A DNA stretch of 64,000 nucleotides from CAYXGZ01 sp964464755 (GTDB lineage Bacteria; Planctomycetota; MHYJ01; JACPRB01): positions 11,282 through 75,281 of the forward strand of contig CAYXGZ010000011.1 of assembly GCA_964464755.1 (NCBI GenBank), written 5' to 3'. Position 1 is the first letter of the stretch. The number at the start of each line of letters is the position of its first letter. The position numbers were made by a program, and so were the translations under genes. The notes beneath the pieces were generated by a model that saw only the letters and a list, made by a program, of their open reading frames with translations, was not told the origin of the DNA and did no database searches. Positions 42,348-51,418 of this stretch are shown one piece after another.

Positions 42348-43064
42348 ATGCCCGACGACGCCGTCCCCTTCCCCTCCACCCTCTGGTCGGAGGTCCTGTC
42401 GGTCCGGGATCCCTCGGATCCGGCGTACCGGGACCGCATGAACCGGCTCATCGAGCGGTACTGGGCCCCCGTCTTCTGGACCCTCCGGCTCCGCTGGAAA
42501 TACTCGCCGGAGGACGCGGCGGACCTCGCCCAGGAGTTCTTCCTCGAGGTCCTCGACGGGCGCGTCGTCTCGACCGTCGATCCCCTCCGGGGCTCCTTCC
42601 GGACCTACCTGCGGCACGGCCTCGAGTTCTTCGTGGGCGACGACCGGAAACACCGGAAGGCCGTGAAACGGGGCGGCGGCCGGACCGCCCTCGCCCTCGA
42701 TTTCGGCGACGGACAGGTTCCCGCGGAGCTCGCCGACGAGACGGGCGACCCCGCCGGGGTCTTCGACCGCGCCTGGGCCCACCAGCTGCTCGGGGACGCC
42801 GTCCGCGAGCTGCTCGAGACCCTGGAGCGCGAGGGCCGGAAGCCCGAAGCCGACGTCTTCCGGGAGCTCGACCTCGGGGATCCGGCGACCCGCCCGTCGA
42901 TCCGCGACCTGGCCGCGCGCCTCGGCGTCCCCAAGAGCGTGCTGTTCCGGCACCTGGCCGAGGCCCGACGCCGGCTCCGCTCCCTCCTGCTGGCCCGCGT
43001 GCGCGAGTACGTCGCCGACGAGCGGACGCTCTACGAGGAACTCGATGGCCTCTTCACCGCGTGA
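42348..43064 (+). CDS. ECF-type RNA polymerase sigma factor
   Basis: 238 residues. Region 2 is visible in LIERYWAPVFWTLRLRWKYS followed by PEDAADLAQEFFLEVL (core binding and the -10 element), then GSFRTYLRHGLEFFVGDDRK. Region 4 lies near the C-terminus: PSIRDLAARLGVPKSVLFRH then LAEARRRLRSLL. This long ECF type without anti-sigma neighbour but with an overlapping Ser/Thr kinase gene is common in Planctomycetota. The last 20 bases overlap the kinase start, so the two are made together. Target promoters are unknown. Confidence 0.87.
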   Translation: MPDDAVPFPSTLWSEVLSVRDPSDPAYRDRMNRLIERYWAPVFWTLRLRWKYSPEDAADLAQEFFLEVLDGRVVSTVDPLRGSFRTYLRHGLEFFVGDDRKHRKAVKRGGGRTALALDFGDGQVPAELADETGDPAGVFDRAWAHQLLGDAVRELLETLEREGRKPEADVFRELDLGDPATRPSIRDLAARLGVPKSVLFRHLAEARRRLRSLLLARVREYVADERTLYEELDGLFTA

Positions 43065-45495
43065 CCTCCGGCACCTCAAGAAGCGGCTGGGCGGCATCCG
43101 CGCCCACCTCGCCGCCGAGGAGGCCGTGCGCCGCGGCGAGCTGGCGCCCGAGGCGCTGGAACGCGGCCTGGATCGCGCCGAGTCCGAGGGGCTCCCCCTC
43201 GAGAGCATCCTCCCGGCCGCCGCGTCGGGGCCCCCGGGCCCGTCGGCGCCGCCCCTGCCCCCGGAGGCCCGCGAGGCGGCGGGAGATCCCGCCCGGCGAA
43301 TCGGCCGCTACGTCCTGGTCGCGGAGGCCGGCCGCGGGGGGATGGGCGTCGTCCACCGCGCCTGGCAGGAGGACCTGGGACGCTGGGTGGCGCTCAAGCG
43401 ACTGCGCCCCGAGGCGGTGGGCGGAGCCCTCGACCGCTTCACCCGGGAGGCCCGCGCGGCCGCGAAGGTCGCGCACCCGGGACTGGTCCCCGTCTACGAC
43501 GTCGGCGTCCACGACGGCACCCCCTTCCTCGTCATGGCCTGGATGGAGGGCGGGACGCTGGACCGCCGGACGCTCGCGCCCCGGGACGCGGCCGCCGCCG
43601 TCCGCGAGGCGGCGCTCGCCGCGGAGGAACTTCACCTCCAGGGCATCGTGCACCGGGACATCAAGCCGGCCAACCTGCTGCGGGACGCCCAGGGAAGGAC
43701 CTGCCTCGGCGACTTCGGGCTCGCCCTCGACCGGGATTCGGACATCGCGCGCACCGCGAGCGGGCAGTTCCTCGGCACGCTCCCGTTCGCCGCCCCGGAG
43801 CAGGTCCGGGGACAGCGCGACCGCGTCGGTCCCTGGAGCGACGTCTACTCGCTCGGGGCGACGCTCTACGCGCTGCTCTGCGGCTCGCCCCCCTTCGAGG
43901 GGCGGGACCTGCTCGACCTCGCCGACCGCGTCGTCAACCGCCAGCCGGCCCCGATCGGGAGCCGGGCCCGGGGCTGCCCGCCCGACCTCGCCCGGATCTG
44001 CGCGCGGGCGATGGCCAAGCGGCCCGGGGACCGCTACCCCTCCGCGAGGGAGCTCGCGGCCGACCTGGGCCGCTTCCTCGAGGGGAGCCCGGTGTCCGCA
44101 CCGGGCGGCCAGCGCGTCCACGCCTGGCAGATCGTCGCGGGCCTCGTGCTGGCCGGTGGCATGATCCTGTCCTCGCGGCTCCTGTCTCCCGGACCGGCCG
44201 TCCCCGTCACGTCATCGACTCCCGCCGCGAACTCGCTGGTCAAGGCCCGGGACCTCCTCCGGGGCGGCGAGCCGGACGTCCTCGCCGCCCACGCCCTGCT
44301 CCGCGAGGTCCTCCGGACCGCGGAGCCCCGGGTGGCGGCGGAATGCTGGCTCCTCCTCGGGGACCTGGATCGCGCGGGTCGCCTGCTGGCCGATCTGCCC
44401 GAGGCGCGCGACCTCCGGGGCGCCTGGGCCTTCGACACCGCGGCCTGGGACCTGGGCTGCGCCGCGCCGGTTCCGCGCGAGGACCTGCGGAAGCGGATCG
44501 ACATCGCCCGCGAGGCGCTGGCCCCCTCGCGACTCCCCGACGCCCTCCGGGCGCTCGCGGACGGGAAGCCCGACGAGGCCCGCCGGCTGGCCGAGGCGGC
44601 GATCGAGTCCGGGACCCCCGACACCCGGGCCGAGGTCGTGCTCGGGATGGCGAAGCTCTCCGCGGGGGACGCGGCGGCGGCGGAATCGGACTTCTCCCAG
44701 GTCATCCGCCACTCGGCCGCGGCCGCGATCGCGTGGTACGGGCGCGGCGCCGCCCGGGAACGCCAGCGGAGATTCCGGGAGGCCGCCGACGACTTCGACC
44801 GGACCTTCGCGCTGCGCCCCTCCTTCCCCATGGCGCTGCGGAACCGCGCGCGGGCGCTCTGCCGGGCCGAGGACCTGGCCGGCGCGATCGAGACCCTGGA
44901 GCGGGGCCGGAGGGCGGCGCCGGCGGACCTCGGGCTCGCGAGCGACCTGCCCCCGCTCCTCCTCGAGGCGGGACGAGCCGGAGAGGCGGATCGCCTGGCC
45001 GACGAACTGGTCCGGCTGCACCCGGGAGCCCCCGACGCGCACCTGGCGCGCGCCCTGCTGCGCCAGCGGCGCGAGGACTGGGAGGCCGCGCTGGAGGATT
45101 ACGAGGCCGCGCTCCGGACGGACCCCCGCCACGGGCCCTCGCTGGCCGGACGCGGGGAGCTCCGGGTCCGGGGAGACCGCTTCGCGGAGGCGATCGAGGA
45201 CCTGGACGCCGCGATCAGCGCCCCGGGGCAGCGCGGGAACCTCGCCTACCTCCTGCCCTGGCGGGCGAAGGCCCACGCGGGACTCGGGCGCTGGGACCTC
45301 GCGTGGGCGGACTACGACGCCGTCCTGGCGCTGAAGCCCGGCGACCCGGACCAGCTCTTCAACCGGGGAGTTTGCGCGCTCAACGCGGGCCGTCCCGGGG
45401 AGGCGCTGACGGACCTCGAGGAGTCGGTGCGGCTGAAGCCGTCGCTGGATCCGAAGGCGCGGCCGCTGATCGAGCGGCTCCGTCGCGGCCGCTGA
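43045..45495 (+). CDS. Membrane Ser/Thr protein kinase with extracellular TPR region
   Basis: 816 residues. After about 90 residues comes a Hanks-type kinase domain (88-350): GRGGMGVVHRA glycine loop, VALKRL with the ATP Lys, HRDIKPANLL catalytic loop, DFGLA, and APEQVRGQ. One membrane helix (about 358-380, IVAGLVLAGGMILSS) separates it from a C-terminal region of Ala/Leu/Arg-rich helical repeats (395-816) that fit TPR units, for example AIAWYGRGAARERQRRFREA. It likely senses or scaffolds outside the membrane and may act on the co-transcribed sigma factor, which is inference. Confidence 0.9.
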   Translation: MASSPRDLRHLKKRLGGIRAHLAAEEAVRRGELAPEALERGLDRAESEGLPLESILPAAASGPPGPSAPPLPPEAREAAGDPARRIGRYVLVAEAGRGGMGVVHRAWQEDLGRWVALKRLRPEAVGGALDRFTREARAAAKVAHPGLVPVYDVGVHDGTPFLVMAWMEGGTLDRRTLAPRDAAAAVREAALAAEELHLQGIVHRDIKPANLLRDAQGRTCLGDFGLALDRDSDIARTASGQFLGTLPFAAPEQVRGQRDRVGPWSDVYSLGATLYALLCGSPPFEGRDLLDLADRVVNRQPAPIGSRARGCPPDLARICARAMAKRPGDRYPSARELAADLGRFLEGSPVSAPGGQRVHAWQIVAGLVLAGGMILSSRLLSPGPAVPVTSSTPAANSLVKARDLLRGGEPDVLAAHALLREVLRTAEPRVAAECWLLLGDLDRAGRLLADLPEARDLRGAWAFDTAAWDLGCAAPVPREDLRKRIDIAREALAPSRLPDALRALADGKPDEARRLAEAAIESGTPDTRAEVVLGMAKLSAGDAAAAESDFSQVIRHSAAAAIAWYGRGAARERQRRFREAADDFDRTFALRPSFPMALRNRARALCRAEDLAGAIETLERGRRAAPADLGLASDLPPLLLEAGRAGEADRLADELVRLHPGAPDAHLARALLRQRREDWEAALEDYEAALRTDPRHGPSLAGRGELRVRGDRFAEAIEDLDAAISAPGQRGNLAYLLPWRAKAHAGLGRWDLAWADYDAVLALKPGDPDQLFNRGVCALNAGRPGEALTDLEESVRLKPSLDPKARPLIERLRRGR

Positions 45496-45501
45496 GGCGG
45501 G

Positions 45502-46221
45502 CTACTTCTTCTCTTCCTTGTCGGCCGGCAGGATCGACTCCAGGAACGCCTTCACCTCGGCGAGCGTCTTCGCCCCGCCGTCCGTGCCCAGGGGCCGCTT
45601 GTCGAACGCCAGCAGCTCGCCCGCGCCGCTCGCCCCGAGCTCCGCCGCGTCGAGCGAGTTGGGCACGTACGGCACCCGCGCCCAGCAGAAGCGGCGCGCG
45701 AGCTTCTCGAGCGACGGGTCCTCCACCAGCGCCGCCTTCGCCGGGTCCTCCATCAGCACGACGATCCTCCGCCCGGACGCCTTCGCCGCCACGCGCGCCT
45801 CGGCGAAGGTCTCCGCCCACACGATCGGGGGATCGTGCTTCGCCAGCCCGGCGACGAGGGTCTTCCGCACCGCGGCGAGATCGCCGTACGCGAGGCCCCG
45901 GGCCAGCTCCTTCTCCGCGGGATCGACGAGCACCAGCTGGCCGACGAACTTCGCGTCGTGCTTCTCGGCCCGCTTCGCGTCCTTGACCACCACCACGACG
46001 AGCCGGAGCGAGGAGAGGCCGAGCGTCGGCACCTGCAGGTTCCCTTCCAGGGAGGCGCGGTTCAGGCCGCCTCACCCCGCGCCGCCGCCGCCCGCCTTCG
46101 CGACCGCGAACGCCATCAGCACCGGCTTGTGGGTCCGCTTCGCGCGGGCGAAGGCCGCGTCGACGTCGTCGGGGAACGCGTGCTGCCCGAGGAGGGCCGC
46201 CAGCAGGACCGGGACGATCAC
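45502..46221 (-). CDS. Secreted thioredoxin-like family protein with an in-frame UGA codon
   Basis: The GTG at 46221 overlaps the upstream stop (GTGA). The first 49 codons encode a leader and AFARAKRTHKPVLMAFAV, like the start of thioredoxin-fold proteins. A TGA at 46074-46072 follows AKAGGGGAG. The same frame continues with uniformly GC-rich third positions through GGLNRASLEGNLQ and on to QLVLVDPAEKELARG, KASGRRIVVLMED and a helical end. Automatic callers would start at the GTG at 46032 (176 residues). The UGA is either a nonsense mutation, a sequence error or a selenocysteine codon; a 4-bp stem with UGGAA loop lies 18 bases after it. Function unknown. Confidence 0.65.
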
Positions 46222-46805
46222 TTCTTGGGCTCCGGCGGCTTCGGGACCGCGGCCTCCTCGGCCGATTCCATCGACAGCCCGTGCAGGTCGTGCCCCGGGC
46301 TGATCTCGCCGTAGACCTTGAAGGCCGACTTCCCCTCCTTGATCCAGGCGGTGATCTTCGCGACGAGGTCCGGCGGATCCTCCTTCTCGTCCTTCCGCTT
46401 CGCCCGGTTGCCCAGGCGGAACTTCATCCCGGACGCCGAGTGGTCGAGGATCAGCGTCTTCTTCGCGGGCTCGATCGCCACCGCCCCGACGATGCGGACC
46501 AGGAAGCCGCCCACCTTGACGTCCGAGAAGAGCCGCCCCCACGAGGTCACGTCGAACTTCTTCGCGGGATCCACCAGGAAATTCCAGTCCTCCCAGCCCG
46601 CGTTGTCGCCCGGGATGGCGTCCCGCTTCTGGAACTCCGCCCCGGGGACCTCCTTCTTCAGGCGCTTCAGGAACGCGTCCATGGGCACCTTGTGCTGCAC
46701 GAAGCGCGACTTCGCGCGCACGATCAGCACGTAGCGGTAGTCCTCCTGCGGCGCCGGCCACCCGACCGCGAGGAACAGGAGTCCGGCGACGAGCGGCTTG
46801 ATCAC
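46218..46805 (-). CDS. Secreted protein of unknown function
   Basis: 195 residues from a GTG that overlaps the stop of the upstream gene (GTGA). The leader IKPLVAGLLFLAVGWPA is a signal peptide. The body is mixed alpha/beta (RYVLIVRAKSRFVQHKVPMD, DVTSWGRLFSDVKVGGFLV, KKTLILDHSASGMKFRLG) and ends in a charged Pro/Glu/Lys tail. No family recognised. It lies in a three-gene operon with the CxxC protein upstream and the UGA-containing gene downstream, each coupled by overlap. Confidence 0.75.
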   Translation of the reverse strand: MIKPLVAGLLFLAVGWPAPQEDYRYVLIVRAKSRFVQHKVPMDAFLKRLKKEVPGAEFQKRDAIPGDNAGWEDWNFLVDPAKKFDVTSWGRLFSDVKVGGFLVRIVGAVAIEPAKKTLILDHSASGMKFRLGNRAKRKDEKEDPPDLVAKITAWIKEGKSAFKVYGEISPGHDLHGLSMESAEEAAVPKPPEPKK

Positions 46806-48799
46806 GGGGCCTGCTTCCTGGCCATCACGAGGGCCTGCATGTTGGTGCGGAACTTCTCGAGGAGCTCCTTGGGCACGTCCAGGCCGCGGAGGTCGAGCGT
46901 CTCCTGGACGCCCGCGTAGAGCGTCTGCGCCTCGCGGAACCTCTCGAGGGCCTTCTTCGCCTCGGAGGCCCAGACGTCCGGCTTGTCCATCGAGGCCTTC
47001 GAGGTCTCGAGGTGCTTCTTGCCGGCCTCGTGGGCCGCGTCGGCGGACTTCAGCTTCTCGCGCAGGTCCGCGGGGAGGTCGAGGAGCGTACCGCCGATGC
47101 CGGACCCGACGCCCGCGGCCGGCGCGGGAGGATCGGAGCCCGGGGGCGGGACCGGCGACGGCGGAGGAAGACCGCCCGCGGTCGGATCCTGCCTCGGCGT
47201 CGGAGTCGGCGCGGGTTCCGGCGTCGGGCCGGGCGCCGGCACGGGCGCCGGGCTGCCCAGCGAGAGCGGCGGCGGACGGACGCCCGCGGAGACCGCGCCC
47301 AGGTCCGCGAGCTGCTGCCGCAGCCGGTTGGCGGCCTGGTAGCGCACGAACTCCGGCGTGCCCTCGGTGTACTCGCGGCGGCCCGTGCCCCAGCACTCCG
47401 AGCAGGTGCCGCCGACGCCGCGGCAGACCGGGCACGTCAGCGCGACGTAGTCCGCCTCCACCTTCGCCTTCGGGTCGAGGCCGGCCTGGGCCTGCTGGAG
47501 GCGGACTCTCAATTGCTCGCGCAGAGCGACCTGCTTCGAGCGGTCGCGCAGCCACGTCTCCAGGCCCTGGCCGTGCTTCGCGAGGTAGTGCGGCAGGTCG
47601 GGCAGGCGGTCCGCGGGGACCTTGGCCGCCAGCCAGGCGGAGTCGCCCGACATCCGGCAGGTGCCGCAGACCTTGACCTCGTGGCCACCGCACTCCGAGC
47701 ACGGGGCGAGCCGGACGCCCTTCGCCCCGCAGGGGGCGCAGGGGACCTGCAGGGCCTTCTTGCACTGCGAGCACGGGACGGTCCCGTCCTTGCACTTGTC
47801 GTACTCGCCGAACGTGCGGCGGGCCGCCTCCGCGGTCAGCGGGCGCGACCCCGCGGGATCCGTGCCCATGTAGATCTTGGCCCGGCCGTTGAAGACGAAG
47901 CGCTCCAGCTGGTCGTAGAAGTCGGGGCAGGCCAGCGTCACCGACTCCGAGCGCGGCGGCACCGAGGGATTCACGGGCGTGGACTGCGCCTCGAGGCGGA
48001 TCGACCCGCCCTGGCAGGGGCCCAGGCTCCACAGGATGGTCTGCGCGTGCAGCCGCATCTGGGCGTTCTTCCCGTTCCGCAGCACGACCTTGATCGTGGC
48101 GTCCTTCTCGAGCACCACGCGGAGCTGCCCGACGTATCCGCCGTGCGCGAGGGCGCCCTTGCCCCCGCAGAGCGTGCACGAGACGTTGCCCCGGCCCCCG
48201 CAGGGTCGGCAGGACTGGAGCACGAGCCCCGTCGTGCAGCCGGGGCAGTCGACCTCGCCGCCCTTGCAGGAGCTGCAGGGCTCGCCCGCGGACGCGGGCC
48301 GCGCCGACTTCCAGCGCAGCACCTCCGCGTCGATCGTCGGCTGCTGGGGCGGGGTCGTCACCCAGGCCGCGAGCCGGTCGAGCTCGGCGGCGAAGTTGCG
48401 CCCGAGCAGCGCCGACTTCCGGGCCTCCGCGATCCGGACCTGCGCGTCGCCCGGGACCCGGCGCCGGAGGTCGTCCGCGACGGCGAGCGTCAGCGCGACG
48501 CCCTCGGCCCTCGCCTCCCGGCGGAAGGACAGGACCAGGCCGACCAGGCGGCCGGCGTAGCCCTCGGAGTACGGTCGGGCGAGCTGGGCGCCTCGGCGGA
48601 CCCGCCGCTCGAACTCGTCGAGCTTCCCCTCGTCCATCCCCTTCCAGGCCGAGGCGATCTCCACCTCGAGCGCGCGGAACAGGGCCTGGCGGCCGGCCGT
48701 CTCGGCCTCGGCCACGGACATGGCCTTGAGGGCGTCGTAGGACTCCGGATCCTGGACGGCGAGGAGGGCGAGGGTGATCGCGAGGGCGGTGCGCACCAT
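46802..48799 (-). CDS. Secreted protein with DnaJ-like CxxCxGxG zinc-finger repeats
   Basis: 665 residues; GGAG upstream of the ATG and a short signal peptide (MVRTALAITLALLAVQ). An N-terminal helical part (20-170) leads to cysteine repeats: CSSCKGGEVDCPGC, CRPCGGRGNVSCTLCGGKG, later CSQCKKALQVPCAPCGAKG, CSECGGHEVKVCGTC and CPVCRGVGGTCSECWGTG. These match DnaJ-type CxxCxGxG units in several blocks, but no J domain is present. A Pro-rich linker (about 500-560) and a helical end follow. Exported proteins with this finger are of unknown function; binding of unfolded proteins is one possibility. Confidence 0.8.
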   Translation of the reverse strand: MVRTALAITLALLAVQDPESYDALKAMSVAEAETAGRQALFRALEVEIASAWKGMDEGKLDEFERRVRRGAQLARPYSEGYAGRLVGLVLSFRREARAEGVALTLAVADDLRRRVPGDAQVRIAEARKSALLGRNFAAELDRLAAWVTTPPQQPTIDAEVLRWKSARPASAGEPCSSCKGGEVDCPGCTTGLVLQSCRPCGGRGNVSCTLCGGKGALAHGGYVGQLRVVLEKDATIKVVLRNGKNAQMRLHAQTILWSLGPCQGGSIRLEAQSTPVNPSVPPRSESVTLACPDFYDQLERFVFNGRAKIYMGTDPAGSRPLTAEAARRTFGEYDKCKDGTVPCSQCKKALQVPCAPCGAKGVRLAPCSECGGHEVKVCGTCRMSGDSAWLAAKVPADRLPDLPHYLAKHGQGLETWLRDRSKQVALREQLRVRLQQAQAGLDPKAKVEADYVALTCPVCRGVGGTCSECWGTGRREYTEGTPEFVRYQAANRLRQQLADLGAVSAGVRPPPLSLGSPAPVPAPGPTPEPAPTPTPRQDPTAGGLPPPSPVPPPGSDPPAPAAGVGSGIGGTLLDLPADLREKLKSADAAHEAGKKHLETSKASMDKPDVWASEAKKALERFREAQTLYAGVQETLDLRGLDVPKELLEKFRTNMQALVMARKQAP

Positions 48800-48844
48800 G
48801 GAACGCTCCGGGGTGGTTCGCCCCGTATTGTACCCGGCGGCCCG

Positions 48845-50278
48845 CTATTTCAAACCAAGTTCAGAATTCGCGACCTTCCAGGCGAGGAAGACCGCGATCT
48901 TCCCGATCAGCTCCTCCTTCGGGAAGTTGATCTTCTCCACCTTGTCGCGCTCGGTGTGGTAGTCCGCGTGCAGGCCGCCCGTGAAGAACACCGCCGGCGA
49001 GCCCTTCGCCATGAAGTTCCAGTGGTCGCTCCGCCGGATCAGGTCGTCCGCCCCCTCCATGTCGAAGCGGATCCCGAAGCGCTTCTCCGCCTCGCCGAGC
49101 AGCGCCACGAGCTTCGGGTACTTCGGCGTCCCCTGCTCCTTCTCCACCCCGACCAGGATCTGCTTGATGTCGTTCCGCCCGATCATGTCCAGGTTGATCA
49201 TGAACCGGCACTTGTCGATCGGCCGCGTCGGCGAGCCCGTCCAGTGCGCCGAGCCCAGCAGCCCGTTCTCCTCGCCGTCGAACCACATCAGCACGATCGA
49301 GCAGCGCGGCTTCAGCTCCTTCACCGCCTCCGCCACCTCGAGCAGCGTCGACGTGCCCGACCCGTTGTCGTCCGCCCCGTTGTGGATCTGGCCGGGCTTG
49401 CCGCCGTTCGAGCGGCTGAAGCCCTTGCCCACGTGGTCGTAGTGCGCGCCGATCACGACGTACTCCTCGGCGAGCTTCTCGTCGCGCCCCTTCCAGACGC
49501 CCAGCACGTTCTTCGTCCCCTTGCCGGGGATCCCCTTGGGCGACACCGAGACCTGCACCGGCTTCGTCCCCTTGAACGCCTTGCCGTCCGCCAGCTTCTT
49601 CCCCGCGGCCGAGGCCAGCTTCGCGCCGAGCTCCTGGGTGATCCACACGACGGGGATCCCGTGCTTGTCCGTCACGGCCTCGCCCGCCGGCGGCCACGCG
49701 GGCAGCGCCGCCGGGAGCTTGTCCGCCGCCACGACGAGCAGCGCGGTCGCGCCGGCCTTCTCCGCCGCCGCCGCCCTCGCCTTCAGGTCCCCGCCCTCGG
49801 GCACCATCGCGACCAGCCCCTTCGGCGAGATCGACTTCCAGTCCTCGTCCGCCGGCGCGTACGCGACGACGCCCGTCGCCGACCCGCCGCGAGACGCCGG
49901 GTCCGGCCGCAGCGAGTCCCCCAGCTTGAAGAGCTCGTTGGCCTTCATCGACGAGTCCTTGAAGAGCCGCACGACGTTCGCGTCGGCCAGCTCGCCCGTC
50001 ACCCCGCCCGCGCCGAAGGGCTGGAACCAGCCGCCGTCCGCCCCCGCGGGCTCGAAGCCGCACTTCTGCAGGTGCTCGACGATGTACAGCGAGGCCTTGT
50101 GCCCGCCGTCGCTGCCCGAGTCGCGGCCCTCCAGCTCGTCCGACGCGATGTAGACCTGGTGCTTCTGGATGTCGACGGCCTTCAGCGACTTCAGGGCCTT
50201 GTCGAGGTCCTCCGTCTTCGACTGGAAGCCGGCGAGCAGGACCAGCAGCAGCGCGGCGTGGCGGGTGGCGGTTAGCAT
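48845..50278 (-). CDS. Secreted M28-family metallopeptidase
   Basis: 477 residues with a signal peptide (LTATRHAALLLVLLAG). A PA-like insert (about 130-210, GLVAMVPEGGDLKARAAAAE) precedes the M28 peptidase. Zinc ligands appear in order: His and Asp in GAHYDHVG and GADDNGSGTS, Glu pair in FDGEENGLLGS, Asp in MINLDMIGR, and His near SDHWNF or GGLHADYHTE. This is the two-zinc aminopeptidase type, so it probably trims peptides in the periplasm or outside. It is divergent from tgt, with 27 bases between the two starts. Confidence 0.88.
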   Translation of the reverse strand: MLTATRHAALLLVLLAGFQSKTEDLDKALKSLKAVDIQKHQVYIASDELEGRDSGSDGGHKASLYIVEHLQKCGFEPAGADGGWFQPFGAGGVTGELADANVVRLFKDSSMKANELFKLGDSLRPDPASRGGSATGVVAYAPADEDWKSISPKGLVAMVPEGGDLKARAAAAEKAGATALLVVAADKLPAALPAWPPAGEAVTDKHGIPVVWITQELGAKLASAAGKKLADGKAFKGTKPVQVSVSPKGIPGKGTKNVLGVWKGRDEKLAEEYVVIGAHYDHVGKGFSRSNGGKPGQIHNGADDNGSGTSTLLEVAEAVKELKPRCSIVLMWFDGEENGLLGSAHWTGSPTRPIDKCRFMINLDMIGRNDIKQILVGVEKEQGTPKYPKLVALLGEAEKRFGIRFDMEGADDLIRRSDHWNFMAKGSPAVFFTGGLHADYHTERDKVEKINFPKEELIGKIAVFLAWKVANSELGLK

Positions 50279-50305
50279 CAAGCTAGGGTACCATCGCCGA
50301 GGCCC

Positions 50306-51418
50306 ATGCGATTCACGATCCTGCACCGGGACGGCCCGACGAGGGGCCGCGCCGGCGTCCTCCACTCGCCCCACGGCGACATCCCCACGCCCGCCTTCAT
50401 GGCCGTCGGCACGAAGGCGACGGTCAAGGGCGTCGACGTCGGCCGCCTCCGCGAGCTCGGCGCCGACATCGTCCTCGCGAACGCCTACCACCTCGCGCTC
50501 CGCCCGGGCGACGCCTTCGTCGAGGCCCGCGGCGGCCTGCGGAAGTTCATGGGCTGGGACGGCCCCGTGCTCACCGACAGCGGCGGCTTCCAGGTCTTCA
50601 GCCTCGCCAAGCTCGCCAGGGTCTCCGACGACGGCGTCGAGTTCCGCTCCCACCTCGACGGCTCGGCGACCTTCTTCAGCCCGGAGCGCGTGATCGAGAT
50701 CCAGCGCCGGCTCGGCTCGACGATCTGCATGCCGCTCGACCAGCCCGCCCCCGTCCCCGGGAGCGACGCCGAGATCCGCGCCGCCGTCGAGCGCACCGCC
50801 GCGTGGCTCGACCGCAGCGTCGCGGCCCTCCGGGGCGAGAACCTCTTCGGCATCGTCCAGGGCGGCCTCTCGCCCGAGTGGCGGAAGCGCAGCGCCGCGG
50901 CCGTCACGCGCCACGACCTCCCGGGCTTCGCGATCGGCGGCCTCTCGCTCGGCGAGCCCGCCGACACGCTGGCCGAGCTGACCCGCGTCACGTGCGCCGA
51001 GCTGCCCGAGTCGAAGCCCCGCTACCTGATGGGCGTCGGGACGCCGGCCGACATCGCCCGCGCCGTCGCGGCGGGCGTGGACTTCTTCGACTGCGTGCTC
51101 CCGACCCGCATGGGCCGCACGGGCTGGGCCTTCACCTCGCGCGGGCCGGTGAAGATCAAGAACGCGAAATGGAAGGACGACGACTCGCCGCTCGACCCGG
51201 GATGCGACTGCCCCGCCTGCGCCCGCCACACCAAGGCCTACCTGCGCCACCTCTTCGTCGAGGATGAGCTGCTGGGGCCCGTGCTGATGTCGATGCACAA
51301 CCTGCGGCACTACCTGCGCCTGATGAAGTCGCTGCGGGGCGCGATCGAGGAGGGACGGCTCGCCGAGGAGGTCGCGCGGGTCGAGGCCTCCAGCCCGACG
51401 CTGGCTAGCCGAAAGTAG
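50306..51418 (+). CDS. tgt: tRNA-guanine transglycosylase
   Basis: 370 residues, full family length. The enzyme swaps guanine 34 for preQ1 in tRNAs with GUN anticodons. Family blocks are present: TPAFMAVGTKATVKGV, LTDSGGFQVF with the general-base Asp, GIVQGG (base recognition), YLMGVGTP, DFFDCVLPTRMGRTG with the nucleophile Asp, and the zinc site CDCPACARHTKAYLRHL including the distal His. The 3' end overlaps the helicase gene on the opposite strand by 14 bases. Assignment is secure. Confidence 0.96.
   Translation: MRFTILHRDGPTRGRAGVLHSPHGDIPTPAFMAVGTKATVKGVDVGRLRELGADIVLANAYHLALRPGDAFVEARGGLRKFMGWDGPVLTDSGGFQVFSLAKLARVSDDGVEFRSHLDGSATFFSPERVIEIQRRLGSTICMPLDQPAPVPGSDAEIRAAVERTAAWLDRSVAALRGENLFGIVQGGLSPEWRKRSAAAVTRHDLPGFAIGGLSLGEPADTLAELTRVTCAELPESKPRYLMGVGTPADIARAVAAGVDFFDCVLPTRMGRTGWAFTSRGPVKIKNAKWKDDDSPLDPGCDCPACARHTKAYLRHLFVEDELLGPVLMSMHNLRHYLRLMKSLRGAIEEGRLAEEVARVEASSPTLASRK

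Noticed and set aside
47012..50275. A 3.2-kb open frame on the plus strand
   Set aside because: It is the shadow of the CxxC protein and the M28 peptidase genes, both of which have signal peptides and family motifs on the minus strand.
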